Part shown: positions 1 to 6,462 of the stretch, piece by piece | How the letters are laid out: each line of letters starts with the position of its first letter | How positions within the stretch are numbered: position 1 is the stretch's first letter | Source: Baffinella frigidus | Lineage: Eukaryota; Cryptophyceae; Cryptomonadales; Baffinellaceae | Assembly: GCA_026770585.1 (NCBI GenBank) | Contig: MU646321.1 | Coordinates: forward strand, 921,217 to 931,829 | Direction: 5' to 3' | Length of the DNA: 10,613 nt | The notes under the pieces: generated by a model | What the model saw: only the letters and a program-made list of their open reading frames with translations | The model's database searches: none | What the model was told of the DNA's origin: nothing | Position numbers and translations under genes: made by a program

Positions 1-119
1 CTCCACCCTCCACCCTCCACCCTCCACCCTTCACCCTCCACCCTCCACCCTCCACCCTCCACCCTCCACCCTCCACCCTCCACCCTCCACCCTCCACCCT
101 CATCCGCACCACGAAGCAG
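1..119. repeat. CCCTCCA heptamer satellite, then short intron end
   Basis: A nearly perfect run of the seven-base unit CCCTCCA covers positions 1-100, with one TTCA variant near 30. About 19 bases of unique intron end follow, leading to the acceptor CAG at 117-119. It is one of several blocks in the window where a single heptamer variant has become uniform. Confidence 0.9.
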
Positions 120-186
120 GTGGGAGACACAGCGCCGAGCGATCAGGACTCCCACGGGTCGAATGGCTCCAATTCCCACGCACCAG
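120..186 (+). CDS. Exon 1 (Ser/Gly/Asn-rich segment)
   Basis: The exon starts after CAG at 117-119 and ends before the donor gttacg at 187, leaving one base for the next codon (phase 0 in, 1 out). It reads VGDTAPSDQDSHGSNGSNSH and then AP. It is hydrophilic and probably disordered, like the acidic linkers between helical blocks in large channel proteins. The 3' end and donor are repeated at 195-213, with two changes that are both synonymous in this frame (AAT/AAC and CAC/CAT), which supports the frame. Its APSD motif and its AATGGCTCCAAT stretch both recur near exon 9. The function of this segment is unknown. Confidence 0.55.
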
Positions 187-240
187 GTTACGAGCCCAAC
201 TCCCATGCACCAGGTTACGAGTCTCGCACCCGCAGGTTAT
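187..240 (+). repeat. Two extra copies of exon 1 3' end plus donor
   Basis: The sequence around the exon 1 donor (CACGCACCAG, then gttacgag) recurs with the splice point at 213/214, and more weakly at 234/235. The first copy keeps an intact GT donor and the same phase, so either donor could be used if reading continues. This is the first example of the splice-site-spanning duplications seen throughout the window. Confidence 0.7.
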
Positions 241-352
241 GAGGACTGCACCTCTGCGTGTGTGCGCTCGGTGCGGGTCTAGGGATTAAGGTGTAGGGTT
301 GCTCACGAGCAGACCTGGGTTCGGAGCGTGGCGGAGTTGGTGCAAGATATTA

Positions 353-424
353 CTGAGAGATAGAGAGAGAGATGGATAGAGAGAGAGAGAGAGAAAGAGA
401 AAGAGAAAGAGACAGACAGACAGG
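353..424. repeat. (GA)n-rich simple repeat
   Basis: This purine-only microsatellite has GA, GATA, GAAA and finally GACA units inside intron 1. The rest of intron 1 (241-352 and 425-590) looks like unique, non-coding sequence. A stretch at about 506-540 is weakly similar to the dispersed repeat found at 1859, 2335 and 10218. Confidence 0.9.
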
Positions 425-579
425 TAGAAACAGTCTGCATCGCCGCGCCCAAACCCTACAAACCCTTATCCCTTAACTGCCCATAGGGTGAATATTCGCC
501 CCAACTCGTCCTAGGCAGGTCCTAGGGCCCTACCGTAGGGCGTATGCGCCTACTGGGCACTTGAGGGATAATCCCTAAA

Positions 580-632
580 CCGTGGACGGTCTAAAGCAGG
601 CAAGCCATCCAAGGACGACTTAGCGTCGCCGG
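580..632 (+). pseudogene. Partial upstream copy of exon 2 start
   Basis: The acceptor region and first 32 bases of exon 2 occur once before the real exon, 111 bases upstream. The copy starts at 600 after CAG and reads KPSKDDLASP, where exon 2 reads KASKDDVASP. Five bases differ in 32: three synonymous and two changing a residue. It then runs into CCCTACAAACC intron sequence, so it is a truncated exon copy rather than a usable exon. Confidence 0.7.
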
Positions 633-710
633 GCCCAAACCCTACAAACCCTATACACCCTAAGCCTTGACAAACCCCATATACCTGAAACCTTGGACGG
701 TCCAAAGCAG

Positions 711-892
711 GCAAAGCATCCAAAGACGACGTAGCGTCACCGCGGCGGTTCGCGGCGCCGTTCGAGGCCTTCAAGATCCAGCTGCACGACCTTCTGAACT
801 CCACGACCAAGCACCAGCAGCAAGTGCTGGTGCTGAAGACGAAGCTCTGCAATGCGCTGAATGCCACATGCGTCTCCACCAACTCTTTCACG
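711..892 (+). CDS. Exon 2 (helical, Gln/Leu-rich segment)
   Basis: The exon starts after CAG at 708-710, taking one base from exon 1 (phase 1 in), which gives Gly at the joint. It reads KASKDDVASPRRF, then FEAFKIQLHDLLN, then QQQVLVLKTKLCNALN. The second half has the heptad-like spacing of Leu/Ile/Val expected of amphipathic helices. The donor is unsure: gttctc at 893 is preferred for the G before it, while gtctcc at 872 would shorten the exon by seven codons in the same phase. By position it would correspond to the helical block before the 'LLAVC' segment of IP3 receptors, but no strong motif is visible here. Confidence 0.65.
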
Positions 893-1038
893 GTTCTCCC
901 CCCACCCCCCATTTCGGGAGTTTATGTGTGCCTCATAACCTGTTCTCGTCATAACCTCTTAATATCTCAGAAAGCGGTACCATTTGTTCCAAAAGCGTTT
1001 AGGGGGCAACTCATAACCTGTGAAACGCCCACGTGCAG
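893..1038 (+). other. Intron 2
   Basis: This short intron has a C-rich start, followed by a direct repeat of CTCATAACCTGT (931-942 and 1010-1021). The acceptor is CAG at 1036-1038. I see no coding sequence in it. Confidence 0.5.
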
Positions 1039-1096
1039 GAGAGCAACTGCCAGAAGATGTGGCGCCTCCTGGATATCTGCCACGTCATCAACTACC
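1039..1096 (+). CDS. Exon 3 (helical segment, MWRLLDICHVIN)
   Basis: This 58-base exon runs between acceptor CAG (1036-1038) and donor gtgcgc (1097), phase 0 in and 1 out. It reads ESNCQKMWRLLDICHVINY. Its position, about 35 to 40 residues before the exon 5 NSIL motif, matches the human IP3-receptor order HLVELLAVC ... NSLL, and the pattern xLLxxC is shared. The similarity is short and from memory. The intron downstream begins with degenerate CCCGAAA heptamers almost at once. Confidence 0.65.
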
Positions 1097-1527
1097 GTGC
1101 GCGGTTTTGCCCGAAACTCGAAACCCGAAACCCGAAGCCGGAAACCCAAAACCCGAAACCCGAAACCCGAAGCCGGAAACCTGAAACCCGAGACCCGAAA
1201 CCCGAAACCCTGAACCCTACGCCCTGCACCCTGCACTCTGAACTCTACACCCTGCACCCTGCACCCCGAACCCTACACCCTGCACCCTGCACCCTGAACC
1301 CAGCACCCTGCACCCTGCACCCTACACCCTGCACCCTGCACCATTAACCCTAAACCCTCAGCCCGAAACCCACTGCCCGAAACCCGAAACCCGAAAGCCT
1401 AGACCCTAAACCCTAAACCTTCAGCCCTAAACCCGAAGCCCTGAACCCCAAACCCCAAACCCCAAACCCCAAACCCCAAACCCCAAACCCCAAACCCCAA
1501 ACCCCAAACCCCAAACCAGGCCCGAAG
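1097..1527. repeat. Intron 3: CCCGAAA, CCCTGCA and CCCCAAA satellite blocks
   Basis: The intron is almost entirely heptamer repeat, in homogeneous blocks: CCCGAAA and variants at 1116-1210, CCCTGCA and CCCTACA at 1214-1345, mixed CCCTAAA at 1346-1435, and a near-perfect CCCCAAA run at 1440-1517. Translations of this stretch such as NPKPET or TLHPAP are repeat artefacts. No exon is visible inside. Confidence 0.9.
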
Positions 1528-1559
1528 ATGCAAAGCGGCCCGGATCAGCTCCCGTCCAG
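1528..1559 (+). CDS. Candidate exon 4 (small, basic)
   Basis: This 32-base candidate ends at a good donor, CAG then gtgaag at 1560. Starting after AAG at 1525-1527 gives phase 1 in and 0 out, exactly what is needed to join exons 3 and 5, and reads (H)AKRPGSAPVQ. The better-looking acceptor CAG at 1517-1519 would give a 40-base exon that breaks the frame downstream. The 3' end and donor are repeated at 1702-1731, as with other real exons here. The start was chosen by phase, so confidence is limited. Confidence 0.4.
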
Positions 1560-1731
1560 GTGAAGCGTTCTCAGGTAGAAACAACCCCCACGCGACGATG
1601 GCATGTGTATCACATTGGCCTGTTTTCAAAGTCAACTCGCCCACAAATCTGTCAACTTTGCGCGGATTCCGCACAAAAATGCTTTTAGTAGTGCATATTC
1701 ACCCGTCCAGGTGAAGCGATCTGAGGTAGAA
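1548..1731 (+). repeat. Duplicated exon 4 donor region
   Basis: The sequence CCCGTCCAGGTGAAGCG and the following tct-aggtagaaac occur at 1551-1580 and again at 1702-1731, with only a few changes. Both copies keep the GT donor. Between them, 1629-1663 matches in reverse the CAAAGTTGACGGATTTGT motif of the 6463-6920 array. Confidence 0.7.
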
Positions 1732-1858
1732 ACGAACGCCCTCTGGATAATCAACCCTCCACATGTGTGCCAGAACAACGTCGGTTTTGGTAACAGATGG
1801 GATGATTGGCACAAACCCGAAGAGCACCGGGAGCCTGCGAGAGTCCCAGGACTGTCAG

Positions 1859-2016
1859 TTGCCACCCAGCGGGCTACGAAGGGATTTTTGGCCCAGATCG
1901 GGCCGACTTTCCGTTACCTCATCTGTAGGAACCCCCCTATGTCCCTACGGGTTGCCTACAGGACTGTCAGCCACACAGCTACGAAGAGATTTTCGTGCAG
2001 GAAAGGCCCGACCCTC
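1859..2016 (-). repeat. Dispersed repeat family, reverse copies (one full, one partial)
   Basis: This AT/GC-balanced element runs, on the minus strand, from GTAGGCAACCCGTAGGGACA through GGTAACGGAAA to AAAATCCCTTCGTAGCCC. An 11-base direct repeat, AGGACTGTCAG (1848-1858 and 1960-1970), brackets the full copy, and the tail part repeats at 1971-2016. Related copies lie forward at 2335-2490 and 10218-10352. It is non-coding, and I do not recognise the family. Confidence 0.75.
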
Positions 2017-2029
2017 AACCTTTATACAG

Positions 2030-2101
2030 GGGCGGCGGAAGAGCCTGCGAAATTCGATCCTCGAGGGGGACGGCGACGGGCTTTGGGGGAGATACTTTCT
2101 G
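2030..2101 (+). CDS. Exon 5 (IP3-receptor-like NSIL segment)
   Basis: This 72-base exon follows a pyrimidine-rich tract and CAG (2027-2029) and ends before donor gtgaac at 2102 (phase 0 to 0). It reads GRRKSLRNSILEGDGD and then GLWGRYFL. NSIL followed by an acidic turn and, about 13 residues later, the exon 6 start QVKRTAVAYLN mirrors human ITPR1 NSLLPLDDIV ... EVKIAYINFLN in both order and spacing. The introns on both sides carry dispersed repeats or heptamer satellite. Of all the exons, this one and exons 6 and 15 carry most of the family call. Confidence 0.7.
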
Positions 2102-2285
2102 GTGAACCCTAACCCCTAAACCCGAAACCCGAAACCCGAAACCCGAAACCCGAAACCCGAAACCCGAAATCGCAACCCGAAACCCGAAACTCTAAACCCG
2201 AAACCCCAAACCCCAAACTCCAAACCCCAAACCCCAAACCCTAATCCCTCGACTCTAAACCCTAAACCCTACACCTGAAACCCTA
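2102..2285. repeat. CCCGAAA / CCCCAAA heptamer block
   Basis: This is the start of intron 5. CCCGAAA repeats at 2117-2207 give way to CCCCAAA and then CCCTAAA variants. No coding sequence is seen. Confidence 0.85.
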
Positions 2286-2333
2286 TTCCAGGACATGCAA
2301 GTGAAGCGTACTGCAGTGGCGTACCTCAACACT
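2286..2333 (+). pseudogene. Partial upstream copy of exon 6
   Basis: The acceptor and first 42 bases of exon 6 are present here, starting at 2292 after CCAG. They still read DMQVKRTAVAYLNT. Three bases differ from exon 6 (GAC/GAT, CGT/CGC, GCA/GCG) and all three are synonymous. The copy is cut off after AACACT, where the dispersed repeat at 2335 begins, and it has no donor. It is therefore a broken exon copy, possibly interrupted by insertion. Confidence 0.8.
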
Positions 2334-2334
2334 C

Positions 2335-2490
2335 GAATAACCCTCAAGCGATTTCAATAACCCTTAAGCCATAAGACCTACGACCCTACGGTAGGCAATC
2401 CTTAGGGACATAGGGGGGGGTCCTTCGGATAAGGTAACGGAAAAGGTGGCCCGATTTTGGCCGAAAATCCCTTCGCAGCCCGCCGTGTGG
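2335..2490 (+). repeat. Dispersed repeat family, forward copy
   Basis: This copy begins GAATAACCCTC and contains CTACGGTAGGCAA, a G-run (GGGGGGGG), GGATAAGGTAACGGAAA and a tail AAAATCCCTTCGCAGCCC. It is clearly related to the minus-strand copy at 1859-1970 and to 10218-10352. The tail alone also occurs at 4876-4902. It abuts the broken exon 6 copy, which suggests insertion or a recombination breakpoint. Confidence 0.8.
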
Positions 2491-2617
2491 ACCCTGCACC
2501 CTAAACCCTAAAATACAGTAAGCACGGCGTTTCTGCAGGATACGTTCTGATGTCCGCCTATGGTGGGAGTTAAAAGAAGCTAAAGGACCTAAACATCAAC
2601 CCGAAACTCTGTTCCAG
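2491..2617. other. End of intron 5
   Basis: A few heptamers (2491-2512) are followed by about 100 bases of unique sequence and the exon 6 acceptor CCAG. I see no further element. Confidence 0.5.
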
Positions 2618-2677
2618 GATATGCAAGTGAAGCGCACTGCGGTGGCGTACCTCAACACTGTCTTCATCGACACCGAG
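2618..2677 (+). CDS. Exon 6 (IP3-receptor-like VDTE segment)
   Basis: This 60-base exon runs between CCAG (2614-2617) and donor gtttca (2678), phase 0 to 0. It reads DMQVKRTAVAYLNTVFIDTE. From memory, the human IP3-receptor segment EVKIAYINFLNHCYVDTE aligns without a gap over its last 14 residues, sharing AY, LN and DTE. This is the best single family clue in the window. A partial copy lies 326 bases upstream and differs only at synonymous positions. Confidence 0.8.
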
Positions 2678-3118
2678 GTTTCAACACTATACCCTCAACC
2701 CTAAACGTGTAGGAGACCAGCGTCTCCCAAACCCTGAACCCTACACCCCGAACCCTGAACCCTATACCCTATATCCTATACCCTGAACCCTACGACCCAA
2801 AACCTGAACCCCAGCCCGAACCCTAACCCTTAAACCCTAAACCCTAAACCCTAAACCCTAAACCTTAAACCCTAAACCCCAAACCCTAAACCTCAAACCC
2901 TAACCCCTAAACCCCACTCACTCCCGACCTCCCGCACCCACACCCGTCAGTCGTCTCACACTCAATCCTAAACCCTGAATCCTGAACCCCAAACCCTAAA
3001 CCCTGAACCCTAAACCCTTAACCCTTAACCCTAAACCCCAAACCCCAAACCATAAACCCTAAACCCCAAGCCCCAAAACCCACACCCTAAACCCTAAACC
3101 CGAGACCCGAAAACCCAG
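2678..3118. repeat. Intron 6: mixed CCCTAAA / CCCTGAA satellite
   Basis: Heptamer satellite of mixed units (CCCTAAA, CCCTGAA, CCCCAAA, CCCTATA) fills the intron, apart from about 50 bases of unrelated C-rich sequence at 2917-2968. No exon is visible. Confidence 0.85.
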
Positions 3119-3181
3119 GGCAAGCTCCCAGACGCAAGCTCGCCCGAATTCTGCGAGACCCTCCGGAACCTCGTGCTTATG
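3119..3181 (+). CDS. Exon 7 (EFCETLRNLVLM)
   Basis: This 63-base exon runs between CAG (3116-3118) and the strong donor gtaacc (3182), phase 0 to 0. It reads GKLPDASSPEFCETLRNLVL and then M. In IP3 receptors the VDTE segment is followed about 15 residues later by WKLFENFLVDI. The pattern of aromatic, Glu-x-Leu and hydrophobic residues here (FCETLRNLVLM) is compatible with that, but too short to prove it. Confidence 0.75.
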
Positions 3182-3537
3182 GTAACCCCTACACCCTCGA
3201 CCCTGAACCCCAAAACCCAAACCCTAAACCCTAAACCCTAAACCCTAAACCCTAAACCCTAAACCCTAAACCCTAACACCTAAACCCTAAACCCAAAAAA
3301 AACTAAACCCTGAACCCTAAACCCTAAACCCTAAACCCTAAACCCTAAACCCTGAACCCTAAACCCTAAACCCTAAAACCTAAACCCTAATTGCTAATGG
3401 CTTTACAACCCTAAACCTTGATTGCTAATTGCTTTACACTGAAGTTGCTTTGCCCTCCCGAAACTCTAAACCATCACCCCTAAACCCTACACCCCAAACC
3501 CGAAATCGGAAACCCTAAAAACGAAACCATAAACCAG
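3182..3537. repeat. Intron 7: CCCTAAA satellite with TTGCTAAT motif
   Basis: Almost pure CCCTAAA fills 3222-3390. A short unit, TTGCTAATGGCTTTACA / TTGCTAATTGCTTTACA, occurs twice (3389-3437). The intron ends with scattered heptamers. Confidence 0.85.
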
Positions 3538-3567
3538 GTGCACCACACTGCGGGGATCTCCGATGCG
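3538..3567 (+). CDS. Exon 8 (30-base microexon)
   Basis: This is a ten-codon exon, VHHTAGISDA, between CCAG and the strong donor gtaaaa (3568), phase 0 to 0. It is the only unique sequence between two long satellite tracts, and both splice sites are good. Its short length means the call rests on splice sites and phase, not on family similarity. Confidence 0.6.
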
Positions 3568-3886
3568 GTAAAAATACTAATCCCGAAACCCCAAACCCTA
3601 AACCCTAAACCCTAAACCCTAATCCTGAAACCCGGAACTTTAAACACTCAACCCTGAACCCGAATCCCGAATCCCGAAACCCGAAACCCGAAATCCTAAA
3701 CCCTAAACCCTAGACCCTCAACCCTAATCCCAAAACCCGAAACCCGAAACCCGAAACTCTAAACCCTAATCCCGAGACCCGAAACCCCAAACCCCAAACC
3801 CCAAACCCCAAACCCCAAACCCCAAACCCCAAACCCCAAACCCCAAACCCGAAAGCCTCAACCCAAAACACGAAACACGAAAGCAG
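3568..3886. repeat. Intron 8: CCCTAAA, CCCGAAA and CCCCAAA blocks
   Basis: Mixed heptamers occupy 3581-3780, and a near-perfect CCCCAAA run follows at 3783-3849, very like the block at 1440-1517. The minus-strand ORF across this region (repeats of VWGLGFG) is a translation of the satellite. Confidence 0.9.
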
Positions 3887-3927
3887 GGGCTGATAAGCGA
3901 GGACGACGCGCCGAGTGACGCATACAG
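3887..3927 (+). CDS. Exon 9 (acidic linker, EDDAPSDAY)
   Basis: This 41-base exon runs between GCAG (3883-3886) and donor gttgtg (3928), phase 0 in and 2 out. It reads GLISEDDAPSDAY with the joint codon AGG. The other two frames contain stops. Its GCGCCGAGTGA stretch and the donor context caggttgtgagccca resemble exon 1 and its donor (gcgccgagcga, caggttacgagccca), so the two exons may be old duplicates. It is an acidic, probably flexible segment. Confidence 0.65.
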
Positions 3928-3944
3928 GTTGTGAGCCCAAAATT

Positions 3945-4101
3945 AAAATGGCTCCAATCACAGATGGCTCCAATAACGGTAAATCACAAATGGCTCCAAC
4001 ATAAGCCAAAATCACAATCTAATTGTGGCAAAACACAAATGGCTCCAATTGCGGCAAAACGCAAATGGCTCCAGTTCCGGCAGATTACAAATGGCTCGAT
4101 A
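3945..4101 (+). repeat. ATGGCTCCAA tandem repeat, about 24 to 45 base units
   Basis: Six imperfect units each begin with ATGGCTCCAA or ATGGCTCGAT (about 3948, 3964, 3989, 4039, 4064, 4091) and contain gg(c)aaaa-cacaa spacers. One more stands alone at 4276, followed by a degenerate donor-like taggttgtgtg. The same AATGGCTCCAAT string lies inside exon 1, where it encodes NGSN. They look like decayed copies of an exon-derived unit. Confidence 0.75.
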
Positions 4102-4112
4102 TCGCCCTCTCC

Positions 4113-4542
4113 CTAAACCTTACACCTTACACCTTACACCTTACACCTTACACCTTACACCTTACACCTTACACCCTACACCCTAAACCCTAAACCCTAA
4201 ACCCTACACCCTACACCCTAAACCCCAAACCCTAAACCTTACACCTAACACCCTAAACCCTCAACCTTAAACCGCAAATGGCTCCAATGCCACTCTAGGT
4301 TGTGTGCACATTGGCAGACCGCCCTCTCCCTAAACCCTAAACCTTACACCTCCCTTAACCCTAAACCTTACACCGGGGTGGTAGCGGGCACCTTGAGCCC
4401 TCTGGTCTCGTCGCACCTCTCCCCCTAGCTCCATACCGCGGTCGTGTTTGTCAACCTATTAAATCTCGCTTTTCCCCCTCTCCCTAAACACTAAACCTTA
4501 CACCTTGCACCAAACCCCAAACCCTAACCCCTAGCCCCTCCG
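4113..4542. repeat. CCTTACA block and mixed intron 9 sequence
   Basis: A uniform CCTTACA run (4117-4172) is followed by CCCTAAA and CCCTACA. About 90 bases of unique sequence then appear (4379-4475), before heptamers resume. I see nothing coding. Confidence 0.8.
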
Positions 4543-4568
4543 CAGGGTCTATACGGAGTGGTCAGAAG
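4543..4568 (+). pseudogene. First partial copy of exon 10 start
   Basis: The acceptor CAG (4543-4545) and 23 following bases match the start of exon 10. The copy reads VYTEWSE where the exon reads LYTEWSE. Four bases differ: three synonymous, one Leu to Val. It then diverges into unrelated intron sequence. Confidence 0.75.
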
Positions 4569-4821
4569 AACCCTCCCGTTGTGGCCAGAGAGATTGATAA
4601 TTTATTGCCAAACGACCAGCGTCAGCGCCACACATGCTGCGCATTGTGTCACTACTGTACCCCTTGTCGGCCGCTCATACGAGCATTTTCCGGATGGATT
4701 GTAACTCCACCTCCTACACCTTGTGGCCACAAGGAGAGGGTTCCTGATATCCATAGCACGGTCGGGACAAACCCAAACCCCCAAACCCTAACCCTATCCC
4801 CTCACCCCTAACCCCTAACAG
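4569..4821. other. Intron 9 unique segment
   Basis: Mostly non-repetitive sequence extends to about 4770, then CCCTAAC-type heptamers. Short ORFs exist on both strands, but none has exon-like sites or a recognisable product. Confidence 0.4.
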
Positions 4822-4902
4822 CAGGCCCTACACGGAGTGGTCGGAGGCTAATTCCTAGCCCCTAAAGTGAAAGTAGAAAATCCCTTCGCAGCCCTCTGTG
4901 TG
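4822..4902 (+). repeat. Second partial exon 10 copy plus dispersed-repeat tail
   Basis: CAG (4822-4824) and 23 bases repeat the exon 10 start, differing from it at one base that changes Leu to Pro. Next, 4867-4902 matches the tail of the dispersed repeat (gaaaatcccttcgcagccct). This copy lies exactly 100 bases before exon 10. Confidence 0.7.
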
Positions 4903-4924
4903 TGAACCCCGAGCCCCTCCACAG

Positions 4925-4982
4925 GCTCTACACGGAGTGGTCGGAGGCGCGGTCCTCCCCAGACGGCTCTACTAACGAGGAG
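4925..4982 (+). CDS. Exon 10 (LYTEWSEARSS) with probable GC donor
   Basis: The exon follows ACAG (4921-4924), takes two bases from exon 9 (phase 2 in) and reads LYTEWSEARSSPDGSTNEE. There is no GT near its end. The donor that keeps frame is gcctgc at 4983, a GC-AG intron, phase 0 out. The two upstream copies of its start (4546 and 4825) share the acceptor. The Ser/Asp/Glu content again suggests a surface linker. The 3' end is less certain than the 5' end. Confidence 0.6.
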
Positions 4983-5433
4983 GCCTGCACCCGAAACCCC
5001 AAACCCTAAACCCCGACTCCTGAACCCCGGGTTTAGAGTCGCCCAAACCCTCAGCCCCTCGTTTCGTTGAACCCCACCCATGCCGGAATTACTGATTATA
5101 TTCTCGACCACTGTGTTGTTTCACACCAACGAAGAGGTTGCCTAAACCCTAAGCACACGAGGCTCTCTTTGCACTCAGCATACATGTCGATTGTAGGCGT
5201 TTTGTGGGAAGTTGGTCTCGTGTCCGACCGCAATTGTGTGCTTGCTCGGCCTCGTGTGGAAGCCAGCGCCACCAACCCTGAACCCTCAACTCTAAAACCT
5301 AACCCCTAAACCCTAAATTATAAACCCTAAACCCTGAACCCTAAACCCTAACTCCCAAACCCTAAACACTAACTCCCAAACCCTAAACCCTGAACCCTAA
5401 ACCCCAAACCCAAAACCCCAAAACCCAAAACAG
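4983..5433. other. Intron 10
   Basis: A short heptamer stretch is followed by about 220 bases of unique sequence (5056-5275), which gives no convincing exon. CCCTAAA / CCCTGAA satellite then runs to the acceptor. Confidence 0.6.
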
Positions 5434-5472
5434 ATCCTGCGTGCCGTCCAGAGCGACAACGTCATGATTCAG
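5434..5472 (+). CDS. Exon 11 (ILRAVQSDNVMIQ)
   Basis: This 39-base exon of 13 codons runs between CAG (5431-5433) and donor gttcct (5473), phase 0 to 0. Both sites are flanked by satellite, and the sequence is an amphipathic helix. A copy of its last 23 bases with the donor lies downstream at 5686-5708. No family motif is visible in so short a piece. Confidence 0.75.
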
Positions 5473-5487
5473 GTTCCTGCAGACCTC

Positions 5488-5526
5488 AACTCTCAACTCT
5501 CAACTCTCAACCCTGAACCCTCAATC

Positions 5527-5558
<32 letters not shown>

Positions 5559-5680
5559 ACTCTCAACCCTCAACTCTCAACTCACAACCCTCAACCCTCA
5601 ACCCTCAACCCTAAAGCCTAAACCCTAAACCTTACACAATAAACCGTCAACCTTAAACAATAAACCATAAACCCTAAACC
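5488..5680. repeat. CCCTCAA / CTCTCAA satellite block
   Basis: Uniform CCCTCAA and CTCTCAA heptamers fill 5488-5610, then mixed CCCTAAA. This is intron 11. Confidence 0.9.
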
Positions 5681-5685
5681 CTGAG

Positions 5686-5708
5686 AGAGCGACAACGTCA
5701 TGGCTCAG
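5686..5708 (+). pseudogene. Downstream copy of exon 11 3' end plus donor
   Basis: AGAGCGACAACGTCATG and the donor context cag then gttccc are repeated 236 bases downstream of the exon 11 donor. One codon differs by two bases (ATT to GCT, Ile to Ala). There is no acceptor, so this is a truncated copy. Confidence 0.75.
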
Positions 5709-5712
5709 GTTC

Positions 5713-6030
5713 CCTCAACCCTAAACCCTAAACCCTAAACCCTAAACCCTAAACCCTAAACCCTGAACCCTAAACCCTAAACCTTACACAATAAACCGTA
5801 AACCCTAAACAATAAACCCTAAACCCTAAACCCCAAACTCTAAACCCTCAACCCTCAACCCTAAACATTAAAAAATAATCCCTAAACCCTAAACCCTAAA
5901 CCCTAAACCCCCTAGACGGCGGCGGAGGTGGATCCCCGCAGTCGGTAGTTATAGCAGTTGAGGCCAAACACTCAAACCTTAACCCTAAACCCTAAACCCT
6001 AAACCCTAAACCCTAAACCCTAAATCCTCC
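5713..6030. repeat. CCCTAAA satellite with a decayed exon 12 copy
   Basis: CCCTAAA satellite is interrupted at 5916-5965. Just after an AG (5914-5915), ACGGCGGCGGAGGTGG resembles the start of exon 12 but then diverges. The sequence returns to CCCTAAA up to the real acceptor. Confidence 0.8.
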
Positions 6031-6032
6031 AG

Positions 6033-6074
6033 ACGGCGGTGGAGGCAGTGGCGCGGATGTGCATCAAGGACGCG
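6033..6074 (+). CDS. Exon 12 (TAVEAVARMCIKDA)
   Basis: This 42-base exon of 14 codons runs between CCAG (6029-6032) and the strong donor gtaacc (6075), phase 0 to 0. The product is a short helix (TAVEAVARMCIKDA). A decayed copy of its first 15 bases lies at 5916. Confidence 0.75.
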
Positions 6075-6460
6075 GTAACCCCGAAACCCGAAACCCGAAA
6101 CCCGAAACCCGAAACCCGAAACCCGAAACCCGAAACCCGAAACTCGAAACCCGAAACCCTAAACCCTAAAACCCAAACCCTAAACCCTACAGCCTAAGCC
6201 CCACACCCTACACCCTAAACCCGAAACCCTACACCCTAAACCCTAAACCCTTGATACTAAACCCTAAAACCTACACCCTCAACTTGAAACCCTACACCCG
6301 AAACCCCAAACCCTTGACACTAAACCCTCAACCCTTGATACTAAACCCTAAACCCTAAACCCTAAACCCCAAACCTCAAACCTCAAACCCCAAACCTCAA
6401 ACCCCAAACCCCAAACCCCAAATCCTAAACCCTAAACCCCAAACCAGACAAGCAACCGCA
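6075..6460. repeat. Intron 12: CCCGAAA then mixed satellite
   Basis: CCCGAAA is almost perfect from 6080 to 6158. It is followed by CCCTAAA, CCCTACA and CCCCAAA units, and by a motif CCCTTGA(T/C)ACTAAA repeated at about 6247, 6312 and 6332. Confidence 0.9.
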
Positions 6461-6462
6461 AA

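Noticed and set aside
1116-1345. Forward ORFs rich in NPKPET and TLHPAP
   Set aside because: These are translations of CCCGAAA and CCCTGCA heptamers. A seven-base unit gives a regular 21-base peptide cycle without coding meaning. The first codons of two of these ORFs belong to real exons 2 and 3 and then run into satellite.
1603-2112. 169-residue forward ORF as a single gene
   Set aside because: It covers the dispersed repeat in the wrong frame. Only exon 5, in a different frame (2030-2101), has splice sites and family similarity.
3710-4015. Minus-strand ORF with repeated VWGLGFG
   Set aside because: It is the reverse translation of the CCCCAAA block at 3783-3849. The similar minus ORF at 1399-1674 has the same cause.
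5067-5309. 80-residue forward ORF as an extra exon
   Set aside because: Exons 10 and 11 already join in frame, no good acceptor/donor pair brackets it, and its end is satellite.
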